DNA of 6,108 nt from Propionibacteriaceae bacterium UBA4569 (GTDB lineage Bacteria > Actinomycetota > Actinomycetes > Propionibacteriales > Propionibacteriaceae). The position numbers were made by a program, and so were the translations under genes. The notes beneath the pieces are model-generated. The model was not told the DNA's origin. It saw nothing but the letters and a program-made list of their open reading frames with translations, and ran no database searches. The stretch covers positions 1-6,108 of the forward strand of contig DGKN01000127.1 of NCBI GenBank assembly GCA_002387005.1, given 5' to 3'. Shown here piece by piece: positions 5,736 through 6,108 of this stretch (position 1 is the first letter of the stretch; every line of letters begins with the position of its first letter).

Positions 5736-6108
5736 ACTGGTCGCGCCGGACTGGGCGGAGGCGCTGGCTCCGGTCGAGCCCCAGGTGCGCGCGATGGGTG
5801 ACTTCCTGCGCGGCGAGATTGCCGCCGGTCGCTCCTACCTGCCAGCGGGTGACAGCGTGCTGCGCGCCTTCACCCGTCCGCTGTCGGGAGTTCGGGTGCT
5901 GCTGGTTGGACAGGACCCCTACCCCACCCCCGGCCACCCGGTCGGGTTGTCGTTCTCTGTCGAGCGGGACGTTCGCCCACTACCCCGCAGCTTGATGAAC
6001 ATCTACGCAGAGCTCCGGGACGACCTGGGCATCGAACCGCCCCAGCACGGTGATCTGGGCGCGTGGTTCGACCAGGGTGTGCTGCTGCTGAACCGCGTGC
6101 TCACCGTC
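5719..6108 (+). CDS. ung: Uracil-DNA glycosylase, family 1, partial
   Basis: Ung removes uracil from DNA to start base-excision repair. I read 130 codons by hand from GTG 5719 to the window edge; the usual length is about 220-230, so the C-terminal 90-100 residues, including the HPSPLS-type leucine loop, lie outside. Visible motifs are the water-activating loop [20 protein letters not shown] (60-79) with catalytic D66, [16 protein letters not shown] (89-104), HGDLGAW (110-116) and [12 protein letters not shown] (119-130) with the uracil-recognising N125. In the E. coli enzyme the first motif reads GQDPYHGPGQAHGL; the Pro after DPY and the shorter, altered loop are, as I recall, usual in actinobacterial Ung rather than damage. 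The GTG start is fixed by AAGGAG seven bases upstream and overlaps the MFS stop by 17 bases, so it is probably co-expressed with the transporter. There is no obvious functional link between them. Confidence 0.95.
   Translation, partial: MKPLSELVAPDWAEALAPVEPQVRAMGDFLRGEIAAGRSYLPAGDSVLRAFTRPLSGVRVLLVGQDPYPTPGHPVGLSFSVERDVRPLPRSLMNIYAELRDDLGIEPPQHGDLGAWFDQGVLLLNRVLTV

Overview
This window looks like ordinary chromosomal core sequence from a GC-rich actinomycete. The evidence is strong G/C bias in third codon positions, a mycothiol S-conjugate amidase gene (mycothiol is made only by Actinomycetota), an actinobacterial-type GreA and Ung, and a DUF4307 membrane protein. The genus cannot be fixed from the sequence alone. 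I see no insertion sequence, phage gene, CRISPR array, tRNA, rRNA or riboswitch.

Layout, left to right. (1) 1-1261, minus strand: the N-terminal 420 codons of a DUF255/YyaL-type thioredoxin-fold protein, cut by the window edge. (2) 1331-1579, plus: an 82-residue single-span membrane protein, divergent from (1). (3) 1618-2520, minus: mca, convergent with (2) across 38 bp. (4) 2588-2992, plus: a DUF4307 membrane protein, divergent from mca. (5) 3057-3563, plus: greA. (6) A perfect 12-bp hairpin at 3581-3618, probably a two-way terminator. (7) 3624-4478, minus: a soluble DUF4097-like beta-repeat protein. (8) 4527-5735, plus: a 12-span MFS transporter. (9) 5719-6108, plus: the first 130 codons of ung, overlapping the end of the MFS gene and cut by the window edge.

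Genes (1)-(5) form a neighbourhood that I recall from Mycobacterium tuberculosis (Rv1080c greA, Rv1081c, Rv1082 mca, Rv1083, Rv1084), so the block is probably old and vertically inherited. Its theme mixes thiol and electrophile detoxification (mca, the CHWC thioredoxin-like protein) with transcription elongation (greA). Whether the genes work together is inference.

The clearest unlisted structure is regulatory. Six of the seven genes that begin their own transcription unit have a -10-like hexamer (TANNNT five times, CAGAAT once) followed by exactly six bases and then the start codon. That is the geometry of leaderless mRNAs. The only gene inside an operon, ung, instead has a strong Shine-Dalgarno sequence, and mca has neither signal. 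I found no convincing new multi-gene system here.
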